This document shows positions 41,776 to 43,675 of a stretch of 43,675 nt of DNA, piece by piece. The notes beneath the pieces are model-generated. The model did no database searches and had not been told where the DNA came from. It saw only the letters and a list, made by a program, of their open reading frames with translations. Position 1 is the stretch's first letter; every line of letters begins with the position of its first letter. The stretch is from Sphingobacteriales bacterium TSM_CSS (GTDB lineage Bacteria > Bacteroidota > Bacteroidia > Chitinophagales > UBA2359), in assembly GCA_002212985.1 (NCBI GenBank), contig NBMY01000054.1, positions 1-43,675 on the forward strand. The letters are read 5' to 3'. A program made the position numbers and the translations under genes.

Positions 41776-43675
41776 ATGGATATAATCAAGAAAGTTCTTG
41801 GGGTTCTGCTATTGTTTTGCTGTTCTTTTTTGCAAGCACACCCGGCATATTTAGGAAACCTTAGCGAAATAGAAGAAAGCGTATTGCAAATGACCGGCAA
41901 CTTTGCCGCTGCACCCGGAAATACAGACTACGAGAGCAAATTGGCTAAAATTTCTTCCTGCATTCCGCTCGACTACAATCCCACCGTTCGCTCTTATATT
42001 GAGTTATATACGAACCGCACTCCGGCCCTGTCAGAAAAAATTCTGAGTTTGAGCGATATTTACTTTCCCATTTTTGAAAAAACGCTTCGCAACAACGGTT
42101 TGCCGCTTGAGTTTAAGTATTTACCCGTTACCGAGTCGGCCTTAGACGCCACTGCTGTATCGCGTGCCGGCGCCACGGGTTTGTGGCAGTTAATGAGTAA
42201 TACCGCAAAAGGATTGCGGCTTACGGTAAACAATTATGTTGATGAAAGGCGCGACCCTTATAAATCAACCGAAGCAGCAGTGAAGTATCTTAAAAGCATG
42301 TACAATAAGTACGATGATTGGCTGCTGGTAATTGCCGCTTATAACTGCGGTCCCGGTAAGGTAGATGAGGCCATCAGGCGTTCGGGCGGAATTCGCAATT
42401 ATTGGCTGCTGTATGATTATCTTCCGCGCGAAACCCGTAACTACGTGCCTGCCTTTATTGCCTGCGTATATTGGATGCATTATTACCTCGACCATTCGCT
42501 TCGGCTTGTTCCGCACCCTTATGCCAATTTGTTTACCGGCTCCGATACCCTGATGGTAAAAGGCCCTTTGCATCTTAACACCGTAAGCAGTGTGTTAAAT
42601 TTAGATGCCACTAAACTGGCCTTTATGAACCCTGCACTAAAACAACGCATATTGCCCGATAACAAAACACCGTATTGCCTGCGCCTGCCGGTTACCGAAA
42701 TTTGGACCTTCAGGCAAAAGCAAAATCTCATTTACTCCGGTTCTGCCAGCCTCATTAACTCGTCGGGTATAGCCGAAAAAGAATTTACCGACGTTTGGTA
42801 TAAGGTAAAAACCGGCGACAATTTGAGCACGATTGCGGCAAAGTACAAATGCACGGTTACCCAACTCAAAAAGTGGAACAAACTTAAAAGCGCTGCCCTG
42901 AAACAAGGGCAAAAACTAAAAGTAGGCGTAAAAACGGTTAAAAAGAAAATTGCCGTAGCACCACCGCCTGCGGTAAACGATGCGGCAGATACGCCGGGTG
43001 TTCAATATGAAGCAGAATCGGCAGTTGCCGCAACTGAAACTGGTGTTTCAGAAAACAGCAAAGAAGTATTCACAACCCCTGACGCCGATAAACCCGCCAA
43101 AACAGCAATGCAGGATAAGTTTTACAAGGTAAAAAAAGGTGATGCCCTGCTTACCATTGCCAAATTGAATAACTGCACTGTTGATGACCTGCGAAAATGG
43201 AACAACCTGAAGGGTAACCATATTGCTACCGGTCAGCAACTTAGGGTGGGGGTAGTCGAAGTTGTTGCAAATGCCACGGACGATGCCACTTCAAGCAGCC
43301 AAAACGGACAGGTTTCTGATGATAATTTTACCATTGATGATACCATCATTATTACCGATGACGGGGAAATTATTTTCAAAAATCAGGTACAGCCCACCAT
43401 TGCAGAAGTGTACGAACCAATAAATGGTAGTATTGAAGACAAAAATTTTAAAATTGCCGATAATATTACCATTACTGCCAATGGCGAAATTATTTTTAAC
43501 AACACGCAGGCAATTATTGCTTCAGGTGCCGATGAAGAACCGTCAATGACCGACAAGGAAGCAGCAATGCCTGAAAGTACAGGTTCAGCTAATTCTGAAT
43601 TAAGCAGTTTTACCACAGACGACAACATTATTATTACCCCCGAAGGTGATATTTTGTTTAAAGACCAACTGCCGG
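41776..43675 (+). CDS. MltD-like lytic transglycosylase with two LysM domains (cut by window end)
   Basis: The frame opens at the ATG at 41776 and stays open to the window end, so at least 633 aa. Residues 1-21 are a signal peptide (LLLFCCSFLQA). Residues about 85-240 are an SLT/MltD-type transglycosylase: catalytic Glu120 in LPVTESALDATAVS, GLWQLM (135-140), and AAYNCGPGKV. It cleaves peptidoglycan glycan strands. LysM 1 is at about 341-390 (WYKVKTGDNLSTIAAKYKC) and LysM 2 at about 449-493 (FYKVKKGDALLTIAKLNNC), both peptidoglycan binders. The tail carries repeats at about 518, 558 and 612 with the pattern F.I.D.I.IT..GEI.FK. The tail repeats are described under findings. Confidence 0.93.
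   Translation, partial: MDIIKKVLGVLLLFCCSFLQAHPAYLGNLSEIEESVLQMTGNFAAAPGNTDYESKLAKISSCIPLDYNPTVRSYIELYTNRTPALSEKILSLSDIYFPIFEKTLRNNGLPLEFKYLPVTESALDATAVSRAGATGLWQLMSNTAKGLRLTVNNYVDERRDPYKSTEAAVKYLKSMYNKYDDWLLVIAAYNCGPGKVDEAIRRSGGIRNYWLLYDYLPRETRNYVPAFIACVYWMHYYLDHSLRLVPHPYANLFTGSDTLMVKGPLHLNTVSSVLNLDATKLAFMNPALKQRILPDNKTPYCLRLPVTEIWTFRQKQNLIYSGSASLINSSGIAEKEFTDVWYKVKTGDNLSTIAAKYKCTVTQLKKWNKLKSAALKQGQKLKVGVKTVKKKIAVAPPPAVNDAADTPGVQYEAESAVAATETGVSENSKEVFTTPDADKPAKTAMQDKFYKVKKGDALLTIAKLNNCTVDDLRKWNNLKGNHIATGQQLRVGVVEVVANATDDATSSSQNGQVSDDNFTIDDTIIITDDGEIIFKNQVQPTIAEVYEPINGSIEDKNFKIADNITITANGEIIFNNTQAIIASGADEEPSMTDKEAAMPESTGSANSELSSFTTDDNIIITPEGDILFKDQLP

Noticed and set aside
1..43675. tRNA, rRNA or known riboswitches
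   Set aside because: I saw no cloverleaf, rRNA core or familiar aptamer sequence on either strand by eye; a covariance search would be needed to exclude them fully.

Overview
The window reads as a chromosomal segment of a Bacteroidota bacterium, tentatively of the Saprospiria/Chitinophagia kind. The grounds are secreted proteases with type IX secretion (T9SS) C-terminal sorting domains and SprB-like repeats, a HemC-HemD fusion, promoters of the TTTG...TAnnTTTG class ahead of many genes, A/T-rich start regions in place of strong Shine-Dalgarno sites, and short tight operons. There is no rRNA, tRNA or plasmid/phage backbone. The right two thirds is housekeeping; the left third is accessory. || Region 1 (1-13061) is a complete type I-D CRISPR-Cas locus. 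Twelve identical 30-bp repeats (26-773, array open to the left) are read on the minus strand, so their leader lies at 774-1149. A plus-strand gene of unknown function (1150-1881) with a perfect terminator follows, then a seven-unit tandem array of 41-bp palindromic repeats, then the minus-strand operon cas6 - cas10d(csc3) - csc2(cas7d) - csc1(cas5d) - [251-bp gap] - cas3' - [254-bp gap] - cas4 - cas1 - cas2. The HD nuclease motif is in Cas10d, and Cas3' is a helicase without HD, which is the defining I-D arrangement. An internal ATG in cas10d would yield a 127-aa Cas11d small subunit. A divergent WYL-domain regulator (12072-13061) faces the operon across a 97-bp intergenic region with a well-matched promoter for the cas operon. 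|| Region 2 (13062-16308) is an insertion scar. A decayed DDE transposase with its 54-bp outer end lies on one side of the potassium transporter gene kup. On the other side lies a 198-bp internally deleted, MITE-like derivative of the same element with 18-bp terminal inverted repeats and the last 38 transposase codons. || Region 3 (16309-32636) holds a NupC-type nucleoside transporter with an extra N-terminal extracytoplasmic domain, two secreted metalloproteases (thermolysin/fungalysin-like and M43 cytophagalysin-like), a metallo-beta-lactamase-fold lipoprotein, dnaK with an 8-N9-8 dyad upstream, ilvA, a TPR plus beta-propeller membrane-anchored protein, a small secreted protein, hemCD and a lipoprotein behind a ladder of overlapping promoters. 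|| Region 4 (32637-35801) is a compact four-gene signalling module: a coiled-coil protein, a coiled-coil protein with a roadblock-like domain, a Ras-like small GTPase, and a PAS/histidine-kinase-like protein that lacks the phospho-acceptor His and ATP-lid glycines. Its function is not known to me; it is the second most interesting part of the window. || Region 5 (35902-43675) carries a PiT phosphate transporter, a small four-helix membrane protein, a secreted PQQ-type sugar dehydrogenase, the minus-strand operon DUF4442 - endonuclease V - phosphopantetheinyl transferase, and a LysM/MltD-type lytic transglycosylase that runs off the right edge and carries an unusual Asp/Ile-rich repeat tail.
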